Of a stretch of DNA of 64,000 nucleotides, positions 54,001-64,000 are shown piece after piece. The translations under genes and the position numbers were made by a program. The DNA comes from Siphonodentalium dalli (taxonomy: Eukaryota; Mollusca; Scaphopoda; Gadilida; Siphonodentaliidae), in NCBI GenBank assembly GCA_032622095.1, contig CP136069.1, positions 186,113,122 to 186,177,121 of the forward strand, in the 5' to 3' direction. Positions within the stretch are counted from its first letter, which is position 1; each line of letters begins with the position of its first letter. The notes below the pieces were generated by a model that saw only the letters and a program-made list of their open reading frames with translations, was not told the DNA's origin and ran no database searches.

Positions 54001-57000
54001 CTATGGGAGACTCATATATTTACATGTAAGAGAAGGCATTGGCACATGATTCTTAATGCTGCACCAGCACAGTTCACGCCATGAAAGGGTTAAGCAATGA
54101 GTTTCATTTTACTAATCACCCTTTCTTTACTATAGTAAATACTCATTAATGAGAAGTTCGCTAAGGAAGTTTTGAGATTAAATAAGTTGAAATAATGGCC
54201 ATGGACCATTTGTTGAAATTATTATCTGAAAATTTCCCACCTCCAAATAGGAATTCTTCACTTGTATAATTCAAATGATGCAGCCATTTTTAGATCTGGT
54301 CCTCAATTTTAAATAAATGTGGAAATAATTAGATAGAACAAAACAAGTGTGTGAACATGTTAAAGTTTGTTGTGGCGCGATGGTAAAACGAGAACCATAG
54401 ATTAAAATTTTACCTTGCGTCATGACAAACGAGTGCAATAATGTTAACATGTTCACAAAACTGTGTTCTATGTTTATTGCACACTCTGATGATTGTAGCT
54501 TACATTATACTAAAATTTAGGTTTATATTGTTTATTTAATTCAACAAACTTGTGTTTTATGTAAAGTGAATTTAGTGAAGAAATTGTCTGTTAAAATTGA
54601 CATCACCAATGACGTTGAATAATCAGTTTGTATTGTCACAATACTCAATTTTTCATTGAATGTTTTGAAATCTTATGTATTTTTCTGTATTTTGCACAAA
54701 TAAACCATTAGGTGTGCAATAAAATCATTAACAGATGCGGTTTAACCCTGTGTATACTTCAGGAAAGCTCATTGATGAGTAGTTTCCTTAGGAAATGTTC
54801 ACATAATAAGTTCAACAAAGAGATTGTTGAACTCATTATCTGAACATTTCGCACCAATGAATAGGAATACGGTTATTATCTTTTTTGTCTGTCTGTCATC
54901 TGTTCACCTGAACACCCCTCCAAATGAATAATAGACCATTCCAATATATACCATTATAACCGGTGGGAGAATCTATTTATTATAGAAAGGGTTAAAACTG
55001 TAGCAGCACTGCATGTATACTAGTCTGATACATACTAAGTGTATATATACATGTAACTATTAACTTGAAACTTGATTATGTTGTATAAATAGTATTAAAA
55101 CCAACAAACCGTTTTATGAATATGGAAGACATATCAGTCAGTAGTATTTGTACCACAGCACAGATCAAATATATCTGCCATCTTTGAAACACTCACCTAT
55201 AATGACGGGTTGTCATTTTATAAGTATAAGTTCACTTATAATTTTAAATACATTTGTATGAGCTATAATTTGAAATAATTATTACATATTTTCATGATTT
55301 TTTAACTTTGCAGCCAATTCCAACTGAGTTGTGGGTTAAAATCCTTCAGGAGAGAGTGAAGCTGTTTGATTGTGTGAAGAAGGGATTTTTGTTAGAAGGA
55401 TTTCCTCAGACAAGAGAGCAGGCTCTGGCTCTACAGTCTGTAGGAATATATCCAAAACATTGTGGTGAGTAGCCTTATTCCTAAGGCCATTAACCATTTT
55501 AGTGTTGAAACGATTAGTGGTTTTGAGGAATCGACTAGTCGCCAGAGGGAATCGACTACTAGTCGACTAGTCGGACCCCTTCCGAAACTTACCGTTTTGT
55601 GCTCATATACGTATATAATTTGCCGTTTGTTTTGAGTACCAGTAACCAACTTTGCATTTTCGAACGCAAAGCAAGACGTGATTTAACACTATTTGCCGTG
55701 ATTATTTGGCTTAATATCACTGAAGGTTAATAGGTTATTAATTTGTCCCAGGTATATGTTTTATGACAAACAAATTACCATCCAGTTGATGTATGTATCT
55801 GAACGGTGGTGACAACACCTGATCGATCGCGGAAACGCTACGGATTACGGAGTGGAAGCGCGTGCAACAATCGGAAACCGGTGCATTATTCTATATGTTT
55901 TGTGTAAAAATGTTCCTTTAAAATTGATATGGTATCATTTGTATGGTCTACCGGGCCATACCGGTTCTTACATACAATCGAACATCATTGTTTTCGAACT
56001 TGCCCAGTGTGCGTGTCACCGATTGACTTCACAAACGGGCGTACATGAAGAAATGGAAGATATTTTGAGAAACGAACTTCATCTCCGACAGTCAAACAAA
56101 AGTTACAAAATAAATGTTATTACAGCTGTAGTGCGTACAAGCCTTTTATGCTCGCAGATGTCATGAACATATATCGGACACGGAATGTGGTAAAGTTCCC
56201 TGTATATATATAGAGTCCGCATATATTAAAAATGGGCCATGCATTGCGTACATAATGTTGTTCCTTGTATTCATTGCAAGGTCACGATATGACATAGCTT
56301 AATCACGGACAGTCATTTTCCCGCCAAAACGCACGTGTTTTCACTGTTTGATTTGATCGCGTACATAATTGTCTCTCGTGCATGGTACATTGTAAATATA
56401 TATACAATATATACAATTTTACTCGCGAGTCCCCGAATACACAATCGATCGTGTCAGTTTCAGAAATAAAACTGCGCAGACCGGCGATGTTAATATAATT
56501 ATAGTACATTTCAATGCGATGTCGTAAGTTCTATATTTAGCCCGATTCCAGGAATTTGCGTCATCCAGATTACATTCTGGGAACAGCTTTGTCACCGCCC
56601 AATTCCGCGAAGGATTTAAGTTTGAGGCAGGGGGGGGGGGGGGTCGGAAAAAAATTTCAGGCACGTATGGCATTTTTTTCCCTTTCGATCATTTTTTGTA
56701 CCCACCCACCCCCACGCCAAATTTTTTTCCGTTTTCGGCAGTTTTTTCCGACCATTTTTTGACACCCACCCTCCCTTTTAACACTAAAACAGAGATTTGC
56801 GGGGGGAAATTCACTGTAAACAGCTGTATATGAATTTCTGTGCATACTATTTATCATGGATGTTAACATGGACATGTAAATAGGAATGAGTAATTTTGAG
56901 GTCATTCGGCCAAAAAAAACATGGCTGCCAGCGGCCATCTTGGATTTCAAAATTTGCAACAAAATACAACACGATAACTGCCTGCAGTCAGTTTACCAGT

Positions 57001-60000
57001 TAGAATTACATTATTTCTCTCATTCAAACTGATTCAAAGTGGTTTTGAAGCCCAAAACACTAAAAACAAGCAGGAATTTTTTTTTTTAGTTGCGGAAAAA
57101 ATTGCTTGTTGGTGGCTTTGACCACCCACCCACCCCGGCAAATTTTTTCACCCCCCCCCCCTGTTTGAGGTGCTAAAATACATTGTAATTTTTCACAAAA
57201 GACAGCCCATAATAAACGACGTGGGATTTCCGAAGTGACTCGCCAGTTTAGTTCGAAATACGTGACGCTATTCGATGCATAGCATGGCCGACCGCGGGTT
57301 GGCTTTATATTTATATCTATAATACAATATATCTAGAACGTGCGATCGTATACGCTCACCCATGCGTCAGTTGATGCATGTGGTGGTTGTAAAAAATATC
57401 ACACAATTTTACAAATAAACTTTAAAGGTATACTGACATAGTGCTTCAATAAACTATAATATATTGGACTTGTTATTAAACTTAAAACTTATTAATGTCA
57501 CCTCGCAACTAACTTGATTGAAGTTGAGTCCTGCACACCTGCAAACACGTTGACCAGTTATCACTCATATCAATTCCGTCACGCCGAAATAGACAAGGTT
57601 GCGATAGGCGCTGATTCTTTGAAGTTGATTATCAAAGCCAGTCGTCTCAACTTCAAAGAATAAGCCGCCGCGGCGCCGACAAATACATTGAGTTGAGGTC
57701 ATTGGGTTTCGCGCTCGTGCATGACCACCAAGTACTGAAAGCAGTTATCGCATCAAAGGGACAACAAAGAAGGCTTTAACAGCTAATTGTGAGTGTGTAT
57801 TTCGATAGCCTGATTGTTTTAATTGTCCAGTAATTCGGCAACGACAGCAACGGCACTGCTTTCGCGATGGCATAATGGTGGTGGGTGTGTTCCGACTAGT
57901 CGACTAGCCGATTTCGGAATCGACTAATTTAATAATCGCGTCGATTTCGATTAGTCGACTAATCGTTTCAACACTAAACCATTTACTTTATAAATGTATT
58001 CATCTATATATATATATACAAAATTGTAGGACCTGTCTGCTTACCCAAACCCCTGAATCGATTTCAACCAAATTTGTTGTTGTGACTCGGAGTACCCTGT
58101 CCGATGTTCATAGTGTTAGTTTTTCAAAATTTTCATTTAAAAAAACAAAAAAATTATTTAAAAACATTGTCGTACAAAACGACGTATTTTATCGCACAGG
58201 GTTATAGATGCGTAAACTTAAACCAAAAATATGGTACAAACATAATCATGTTTGATCACGATATCTTTCAATCGTATCTATCACTACATCATACCGCATG
58301 ACAGTTCAGATAAGTAAGCTATACACTGATATTGCGGAGTACTTAGACGAAAATAAAACATAAATATAAAGTACAAGTATTTTTGGCAGTATTGCTATTT
58401 AGTTAGGGAATGGGGATAATTTGAAGAGCAGAATAATGGGAACTATATCTTTGGCCGGGGGATGCGTGCAGTTATACTGCGTTAAACATTCTTTCCAACA
58501 ATTTCTTTGCTGAGGACAGTTGCTTGTGTTGACAACCCTCCCTCCCTCCCTCCCTGTTTTTTTGGTTTTGGGACATACGCGTTCGATTGGTGTCTCCCCC
58601 TTTTGGCTTACATCTGTATAGGCGGTTATTGTGCCTCAAAAAATTGTCACCACCCACATGTTTGTATTGGTTACTACTACATTTATTGTATCGGCTTCCT
58701 GTAAATAATTATGATTTTCTAAACAGGTAGCTATAAACGCATTCCAGTTGTTGTCTTTCACTCTAACCCTGTGGGATAAAAAACAAATAATAGATATTTA
58801 TAATAATTTGCTTTTAAATTGAGTAAGAAGTTCTAAAAAATAATAAAACAAAAATTTAAACTATCAAAATGTGTGCAAAGCAAAAGGGGCCTTCACATCT
58901 AAAATTGTTAAACTTAAACAAAACAGTTTGTTATTTACCTGTTTATCGATGCAGTAGTTCTGATTAGTGCTGATATGTGTAAATTTCTTACCATTATGTG
59001 AGCATGATGACTTACATGTAGGTATTTATTTATGTCAGTTTCTAGTGGGAAGATTTCACGACATATTAATTCAGACAAAAAATTCAAATCAAGTATGACC
59101 AATGTTCGTAGGTAAAAACTCATAATAATTTGATTTATTCATTAATTAATTTCATTTGAAACTATCTATTTGTAGTAATCCTGGATGCTCCCGATACTGT
59201 TCTGATTGAAAGGGCTGCTGGTCGAAAAGTGGATCCTAAAACAGGAGGTAAGTCATGTATGGTTAATGTTCATTATTTTGGCAGTCAGAATTCAATTTTG
59301 AATTGCAATTAAGTGAGGTTTGATCTGTGGTTATTTTTCCTATGTATGTATTTTAAGGATGTTCTGCAGTGTGATTTTAGAATTATAGTGGTATTTTTAT
59401 AGCCTAATACAGATGTAGATTCTCCGAATTACCCAGAACTGTGTGATTAGAGTTTGAAAAATTTTGAATAAAAATCGCCATTGGCTTTATGATCGTTAAG
59501 CTCCTTGTGAGCTGTTACATTTGAATAGGGTAATAGATATAACATAACTTAATTAGGCTGTAAGTCATTTTAAATACCGCAGACATAGAGACAGGTGCCC
59601 TGTTTACATCTTTAATATCCTTTTGCAGTCTATTGGTCATGACAATAAGCAATGTCATGGGAAATGCCATGGTAACATGTGGAATCTAACATGCCAAGCA
59701 TTAAATTTGCTGTGGGACATTTTTCCTAATTTCGAGGACTGCTTCAGTAGGCTTTACCATTTGATAGACTTCATTCCTTTAATTTTCAAATATTAAATTT
59801 TATATTGTAGATGTGTATCATACGACCTTTGATTGGCCGAGTAAACCAGAGATTCAGTCTCGATTGGAGGATGCTACAGGATATACAGAGGAGGATATGG
59901 TTGATAAGCTTGTTGTCTACCACAGACATATTGAAGACATTCTCAGATGTTTTGAAAAAGTTGTGAAGCACGTCAATGCTGATCAGCCAAAAGCTGATGT

Positions 60001-63000
60001 ATATGCACAAGGTATGTCTATCTTTTGGGAGGTGAAAAAATGCATGGGGATAGAAAATTAGGGAATTCTTTATTTATTTACCAACTAGTAGCTGCTAGTA
60101 GGCCCAAAAAAAACCTATTATTTCAGCTAAATTTCTTCTGTTAACCCTTTCATGATGGGAGCTGCATTTGTCCTATAATCGGCCGTAGATCGTCTCTCCA
60201 CTTTGGGTAACAGGTCCAGACACAGTTTTGTAGATACACAATCTTTATTGGAACATCAAAGAATGCATGGAAATATATTTACCACAACAACTTTCACAAA
60301 GCTAGCAGTTTGAGAATTCGCCTGAAGTCTGTCGTGGGGCCAATCGGTCACTTAGAGAATTATAACCGAAAAGCCACGATCTAAAACAACCCTAGTATTT
60401 TATTCCAACTTTCTCCCCACGTCACATGACTGGTCTCTGATACGATATACTTCCAGCCAATTCCAGGCCAGTAACTTCTTATTCGTTATTCTCTCAGACC
60501 AGTGAAGGGGTTTCCACGTGACATTGATCTGTTTCCAAACATATGATTCGATATACTTCTGAACCAGTAAAGCCGTGGTCCCACACTCTTATTGATCAGT
60601 TGGTAATTGGTTTTATTAACCTACTCTACACAGACTTTCAGGCAAATATTAACCCCGACATTCCACTATAGCACACATTGGTGCAGCATTAAATACCCTG
60701 TGCCAGTACATTAGTTTATATATGCAAGCCTGGTATATATATAAGAGAATGCACTGGCGTACAAGCTCAAGGTAAATATTGTTATGCCAATGGATTCTCT
60801 TGTATATCGCAAAATTTCCGGAAGCTCCACTGAGTCATGGAAGGGTTAAATCAGTAATGGATGGCAGACAAGCCTTGAAATAGTGTGGCTGTCATTTGCA
60901 GAATGAGGTCCCCAGAGGGTGAATTTAGTGATGCTACCCCGCATAGCGGGCTAGAATCACCAAATTCACCCTCTGGGAACCTCATTCTGCTAAGGTGTAA
61001 GCAGAATGAGGTCCCCAGAGGGTGAATTTGGTGATGCTAGCCCGCTATGCGGGGTAGCATCACTAAATTCACCCTCTGGGGACCTCATTCTGCAAATGAC
61101 AGACACACTATTTCAAGGCTTGGTGGCAGAGGTTTTATTTTATTTATCATCTGCTTATTTTCCTGGAATTGCCCCATTAACTGATTTTGTTAGATGCACA
61201 TGACCACCATCAGGGTTTGTGGGGGGGGGGGTTTGGTTGGAGTAGCAAAATATAAAATGTGTTGTTTTGTATAGGTCAGCTACTAGTACAGAATGCATCT
61301 GATTGATCAAAGAAAAGTGGCTGTCTGTATATTCAATAACATGTTGAAAAACTTCTAACAAGCAGCAATTCAATCAGAACCCCTAAACCTGGAACTCTTC
61401 AAAACTACTCAATGTTTAGTAGTTTTACTGCTGATTATTTCAGTTTTGTTCAAAACAAATTCAAACAGTCATTCCCTAAAATAAGGGAACAGGTACATGG
61501 AAAAGTATCATATGTTTGGATACATCTGCAAATGCCCAAATTATTCAAATCTAAAGGCCTGGATGTTTTGGGCAGTTGAATTTCCTTATAAAGTGGTTGC
61601 TCATCCAAGCATGAAGGCACTCACCATATCCTTGATCAGAAGGTAAGGTCACTAAGTACAGAAAATTGAGAAAGCATCTTCCCCAGTCTTATTCCATTCT
61701 GACTCCACTGCTCTGCGACATGATTCAACTAGAAAAATAAGCTGCTGCACTACATTGAAAGATTTCCTTGATTCCCTGTATTTGAGTTGTTTAACCCTTT
61801 CATGACTGGAGCTGTGCTAGTGCAGCATTAAAGATCCTGTCCACACCAGTGTATTCTCTTAAATATGCGAGTTTCCCCATCTATATAGGGAGCCTCACAT
61901 ATATAAGAATGCACTGACTTACAAGGTCAAGGTAAATATTGTTAGGCTAATGTATTTTCTTATATATGGGAGGCTCCCTATATTTTCATATACAGTATAT
62001 GTGAGGCTTCCTATTGGCACAGGGTTTTCACAAAATTTTATGAAGCTTCAGTCATGGAAGGGTTTTTTCAGTCTGTTGGTTCCATCCATGGATCAAAATA
62101 GCTATATTATACAATAAATGGTTGTTGTTTCAGTGATGAGTTTCTTGTGCAGCAACCCTCGATCCAACGCTCCTCACACACCACGCATTGTCTTGATGGG
62201 TCCAACTGGTAGCGGCAAAGCAGTCCAGGCAGCATTATTAGCCAGCAAGTACAACATTGTCAATGGTAAGTAAGGCCGATATAAAAATAAAGCTCGATTC
62301 TCACCCCCTCCCGACCCTATTTTGATCCCCTTCTCAAATATTTTATTTGGATAATTTTGAGGTAAACATTTTCTCATTCCTTAACCTTCAAGTACATTGC
62401 TATGATCCATTACTCAGTCTACTTTGATCAATTTGGGCTATTTAATTCAACTTGTTTTTATATTAAAGGAAGGATATTGTTTAAATTTATAGAACTGACT
62501 ATGACCAATAATGTTAGAAAGAATAAAATACAAAAAAATTTGCCTCAATTTTCCCAAAAAGTTGAATGAGAATCTTGTAATTTATTTCTATTGGCCTGAT
62601 ACATGTACTTTTCTGAGTTTCTAATCTATGCTTGTATGATATTCTGAGTTTCTAATCTATGTTTGTATGATATTCTCGGTTTCTAATCTATGTTTGTATG
62701 ATATTCTTGGTTTCTAATCTATGTTTGTATGATATTCTGAGCTATATATACTCATCTCACAGTCCAAACTATGCATGATTCACTTAGTTGGATCTTTTGT
62801 GTTAAGTCAAGAAGCCTTACAGAAATACCATACATCATTTTATTTCTCATCTTACGCTCAGGTTAAGGCAAAAATAAATCGGCTCTCGTAAAATATCCTT
62901 GATATAATGATCCTCTATTTGTTGAACTTATTATCTGAATATGACAGGGAAAAGTAAAGAAAGAGGTAATTTAAAGGGGTACTGTACGCCATTTTCAATA

Positions 63001-63688
63001 AATTCCCGGTGATAGCAACGATCTAATATCGATAATATATAGAAAACTAAGTAATTTGAGTCGAAGATGTATTCTGTAAATGTTCAGGTTTATAGGTTAT
63101 CATAAAATCAAAGTTAATAATTTTATATAAATTTTATTAATGACTGGAGCCATAAATTAAATTTCGAATTTCCGTGCACAAGACATAATCAAAATAATTC
63201 ACGGATAGTGGATTGGGCAACGCGTGACACACATGATCGTGTAATAAAAATTATGTTGATAACTTGATACGGGGTGTAAACTCAAGCCACTCACTGACTG
63301 GTGACTATACAATGACTTAAATGAGTATATGGGACTGGTATATAATATAATATAACATATATTTGACACATTTTCTTGAAAATTGTCCAAATATTACTCG
63401 ACAACGACAATTGGTATTTTCGCATTCCGGCTAATCTGCCATCCGTAACATTACTTCGTACTCGACAGACTTTCAAATAATGGAAATCTGATCACCTAAT
63501 TCTATTACTCAGAGACTATAGACACCAACAACAACATTTGAGTACAGTATCCCTTTAAGATCATAGAAAATATTTATTATGTTCTTTTTATCCTCCAGTT
63601 TCCTGTGGGCAGCTGATAAAGCAAGCGATAGCCAATGATACAAAGGCGGGACTAGCTGCAAACGCTTACATAGAGAAAGGGATGATGG
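47996..63688 (+). CDS. AK8: AK8 (adenylate kinase 8), first 8 coding exons, gene continues past window
   Basis: Exons 47996-48079, 52660-52744, 53652-53815, 55314-55464, 59176-59247, 59811-60011, 62134-62265 and 63599-63688 join in frame, all with AG/GT borders. They give 326 of an expected ~480 residues. AK8 interconverts AMP+ATP and 2 ADP and has two adenylate-kinase domains. The first has P-loop GPPASGK (64-70), the [10 protein letters not shown] motif (~140-149), APDTVLIER and [15 protein letters not shown]. The second starts with GPTGSGK (275-281). The start [20 protein letters not shown] matches the family N-terminus. In vertebrates AK8 is linked to motile cilia. Introns range from 563 to 4580 bp and are full of transposons. 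Confidence 0.95.
48388..49058. mobile_element. MULE-like element, same family as 44098-45253, nested
   Basis: A perfect 9-bp duplication ACAGAACCA (48379-48387 and 49059-49067) flanks GGGAACGG...CACGGACCC ends with GGGCGGGTCGTCCCG arms. Flank-side interior (GAATGACACAATGTTTTGAC) matches the 44098 copy, but the middle is replaced by TTAGCGTTT-rich DNA. It is inserted next to the left TIR of the 48285-50368 element. Confidence 0.92.
48630..48905. repeat. TTAGCGTTT direct and inverted repeats
   Basis: TTAGCGTTT or its inverse AAACGCTAA occurs at least eight times, for example around 48637, 48647, 48669, 48698, 48718 (inverse), 48802 and 48818 (inverse). This is the element-specific cargo of the nested MULE-like copy. 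Confidence 0.85.
49843..50311. mobile_element. MULE-like MITE with GCTGAATAGGTCA ends, nested, perfect 9-bp TSD
   Basis: CTAATTAAT flanks both sides (49834-49842 and 50312-50320). The ends GCTGAATAGGTCATTGTCGC and the inverse of GCGACAATGACCTATTC...CAGC enclose tandem arrays of CTGTCAAAAAGACACCCAGG: three units on the left and five inverted units on the right (50140-50280). ATTAATAGCAGACGACTAAA forms an inner inverted pair. It is inserted near the right end of the 48285-50368 element. Confidence 0.93.
50380..52430. other. AK8 intron 1 remainder, no further gene
   Basis: AT-rich sequence with one inverted pair (51250-51295 against 51489-51530; GGGGTAATGTCGCAAGAGCT and its inverse), each beside a TGACGTCATG-type motif. 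No exon-like frame is found until 52660. Confidence 0.55.
52660..52744 (+). CDS. AK8: AK8 coding exon 2
   Basis: The acceptor is TCTTTGCAG and the donor GTAAGC. It encodes residues 29-56 beginning [19 protein letters not shown], closely matching the LEQLLIHQPxxPxxFxI region of vertebrate AK8. Confidence 0.96.
52813..53066. mobile_element. CAAGCC palindromic MITE, complete 254-bp copy, perfect 8-bp TSD
   Basis: It is flanked by CTTGGAGC (52805-52812 and 53067-53074). Same length and double-hairpin layout as 35059-35312, with only scattered differences. It lies in AK8 intron 2. Confidence 0.96.
53652..53815 (+). CDS. AK8: AK8 coding exon 3
   Basis: The acceptor is CCCTTTCAG and the donor GTATGG. 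It encodes residues 57-111 with [20 protein letters not shown], the first Walker A loop (Lys70). Confidence 0.97.
53830..54093. mobile_element. TTAA-flanked MITE, TTAACCCTTCCATGA family
   Basis: TTAA is at both ends, with inverted CCCTTCCATGACTGCAGC and CGCCATGAAAGGG. It begins 14 bp after the AK8 exon 3 donor. Internal GTGCCAGTGCATTC hairpins match the family. Confidence 0.88.
54105..54995. mobile_element. Two CCCTTTCTATACT-family MITE copies
   Basis: A decayed left end at 54110-54240 (ACTCATTAATGAGAAGTTCG) is followed by a complete short copy at 54742-54995 with TTAA at both ends (TTTAACCCTGTGTATACTTC / TATTATAGAAAGGGTTAA). No gene lies between or up to 55313. Confidence 0.75.
55314..55464 (+). 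CDS. AK8: AK8 coding exon 4
   Basis: The acceptor is AACTTTGCAG and the donor GTGAGT. It encodes residues 112-161, with [20 protein letters not shown] and [20 protein letters not shown], the AMP-binding GFPxT motif of the first kinase domain. Confidence 0.97.
55500..57976. mobile_element. hAT-superfamily element, 2.48 kb, perfect 8-bp TSD
   Basis: AACCATTT flanks both ends (55492-55499 and 57977-57984). The termini TAGTGTTGAAACGATTAGT / ACTAATCGTTTCAACACTA are exact inverses, followed by CGACTAGTCG-rich subterminal DNA. No intact transposase remains; the interior holds a pearl core fragment (56865-56955), G-runs, and a block shared with 38900-39120. It lies in AK8 intron 4. Confidence 0.95.
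57985..59170. other. AK8 intron 4 remainder, nothing recognised
   Basis: AT-rich, with a (CCCT)n run at 58537-58553. No exon-like frame is seen. Confidence 0.55.
59176..59247 (+). CDS. AK8: AK8 coding exon 5
   Basis: The acceptor is TATTTGTAG and the donor GTAAGT. It encodes residues 162-185: [20 protein letters not shown]. The APDxVLIER and Arg residues belong to the CORE/LID region of the first domain. Confidence 0.96.
59811..60011 (+). CDS. AK8: AK8 coding exon 6
   Basis: The acceptor is ATATTGTAG and the donor GTATGT. It encodes residues 186-252, beginning [19 protein letters not shown], then [12 protein letters not shown] and [13 protein letters not shown], the end of the first kinase domain. 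Confidence 0.97.
60141..60849. mobile_element. TTAA-flanked MITE split by a solo LTR
   Basis: Ends TTAACCCTTTCATGATGGGA and CTCCACTGAGTCATGGAAGGGTTAA (inverse of the family start) enclose a family copy of about 200 bp, broken after GAGCTGCATT by the insertion at 60169-60675. Confidence 0.85.
60169..60675. mobile_element. Probable solo LTR, 507 bp, 4-bp TSD
   Basis: The insertion begins TGTCCTATAATCGG and ends CTATAGCACA, i.e. TG...CA borders, with CATT on both sides. Removing it and one CATT restores GAGCTGCATTGGTGCAGCAT, as in the uninterrupted MITE at 21577 (GAGCTGCGCTGGTGCAGCAT). ATCTTTATTGG contains an inverted AATAAA. Confidence 0.8.
60869..61122. mobile_element. CAAGCC palindromic MITE, complete 254-bp copy
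   Basis: Flanks ATGGCAGA and GTGGCAGA (7 of 8 bases match) surround the same 254-bp double-hairpin layout as 35059 and 52813. It lies in AK8 intron 6, directly beyond the TTAA MITE. Confidence 0.95.
61130..61785. other. AK8 intron 6 middle part, nothing recognised
   Basis: Unremarkable intron sequence with one G-run at 61220-61229. No exon or named repeat is seen. Confidence 0.55.
61791..62064. mobile_element. TTAA MITE, TTAACCCTTTCATGA family
   Basis: The left end is TTAACCCTTTCATGACTGGA with GTGCAGCATTAAAGATCCTG. The right end GCTTCAGTCATGGAAGGGTT has lost its TTAA (now TTTT). It ends about 70 bp before AK8 exon 7. Confidence 0.85.
62134..62265 (+). CDS. AK8: AK8 coding exon 7
   Basis: The acceptor is GTTGTTTCAG and the donor GTAAGT. 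It encodes residues 253-296, with [20 protein letters not shown]: the second Walker A loop (Lys281), then [13 protein letters not shown]. Confidence 0.97.
62614..62742. repeat. 31-bp tandem repeat, 4 copies
   Basis: The unit is GTTTCTAATCTATG then TTGTATGATATTCTGA, from the first copy at 62617 onwards. It lies in AK8 intron 7. Confidence 0.92.
62971..63558. mobile_element. MITE with TTAAAGGGGTACTGTAC ends
   Basis: The left TTAAAGGGGTACTGTAC and right GTACAGTATCCCTTTAA form an inverted pair about 590 bp apart in AK8 intron 7, ending 41 bp before exon 8. No open frame with similarity is found. Confidence 0.75.
63599..63688 (+). CDS. AK8: AK8 coding exon 8
   Basis: The acceptor is TTATCCTCCAG and the donor GTAAGA. 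It encodes residues 297-326, beginning [19 protein letters not shown] and ending EKGMM. It matches the CGQLLKEAV region of the second kinase domain. The remaining ~150 residues lie beyond 64000. Confidence 0.96.
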
Positions 63689-63978
63689 GTAAGACATTGA
63701 AAAATTCCAACTGAAATGAAAATAAGGCTGCGCTAATATTAAAGCTTGGTTTACAAACATTTAGGATTGAAAAAAGTAAATGCTGAAGGGATAAAATAAT
63801 AAAATAAATATTCATCACCACACACCCCAACAATCGACAAACATTTTTCAAAACATGAAATTTGAAAGAATTTTGAAAAAAATATGATTTATTTAAATTA
63901 TAAAAATAAAATGAATTATTTCTTCCTATAAAACAGTTTATAGAAGAGGAAAATAGAAAAAAAATAAAGAAGACAAAG

Positions 63979-64000
63979 CTAACCCTTCCATGATGGGAGC
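63979..64000. mobile_element. Start of another TTAACCCTTCCATGA MITE, cut by window end
   Basis: CTAACCCTTCCATGATGGGA at the last bases matches the family terminus (first T of TTAA changed to C). Confidence 0.7.

Overview
This window is animal nuclear DNA: two intron-rich genes with GT-AG introns, buried in a dense layer of transposon-derived repeats. The repeat types point to a marine invertebrate and most likely a bivalve mollusc. These include oyster 'pearl'-like Helentron elements with ~160-bp core repeats and an ACGG-type tail, palindromic MITEs, and frequent ACATGTACATGT strings. The species cannot be fixed from the sequence alone. No bacterial operon, CRISPR array or viral genome is present.

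Gene 1 is DUSP12 (YVH1 family) on the minus strand. Eight coding exons run from 36509 down to the stop at 9606 and join in frame to a 342-residue protein with an HCxxGxxRS phosphatase loop and a C-terminal zinc-binding domain. Its last intron (9776-21709, 11.9 kb) holds a 21-unit pearl array, a large GTGGGG-repeat region, and a possible small nested minus-strand gene (about 16227-20400).

Gene 2 is AK8 (adenylate kinase 8) on the plus strand. Eight exons from 47996 to 63688 give the first 326 residues, including both Walker A loops; the gene continues past the window end. A CCAAT/X-box-like promoter lies about 100 bp upstream of its start codon. The two genes are divergent, separated by 11.5 kb of transposon sequence, and no functional link between them is visible.

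Layout: 1-9000 tandem satellites and MITEs; 9606-36519 DUSP12 with repeat-filled introns; 36550-47800 intergenic transposons (pearl copy, fold-back element, hAT-like element, MULE-like element); 47831-63688 AK8, whose introns carry nested MULE-like elements, a hAT-type element with a perfect 8-bp target duplication, TTAA-flanked MITEs and a solo LTR.

The most unusual signal is a set of Mutator-like (MULE-like) elements with 9-bp target duplications whose terminal inverted repeats are themselves tandem arrays. Their array sequences differ between families, and two of them carry decayed fragments that resemble MULE transposase. A second strong signal is a family of doubly palindromic 254-bp elements with 8-bp target duplications and about 16 loci in 64 kb.
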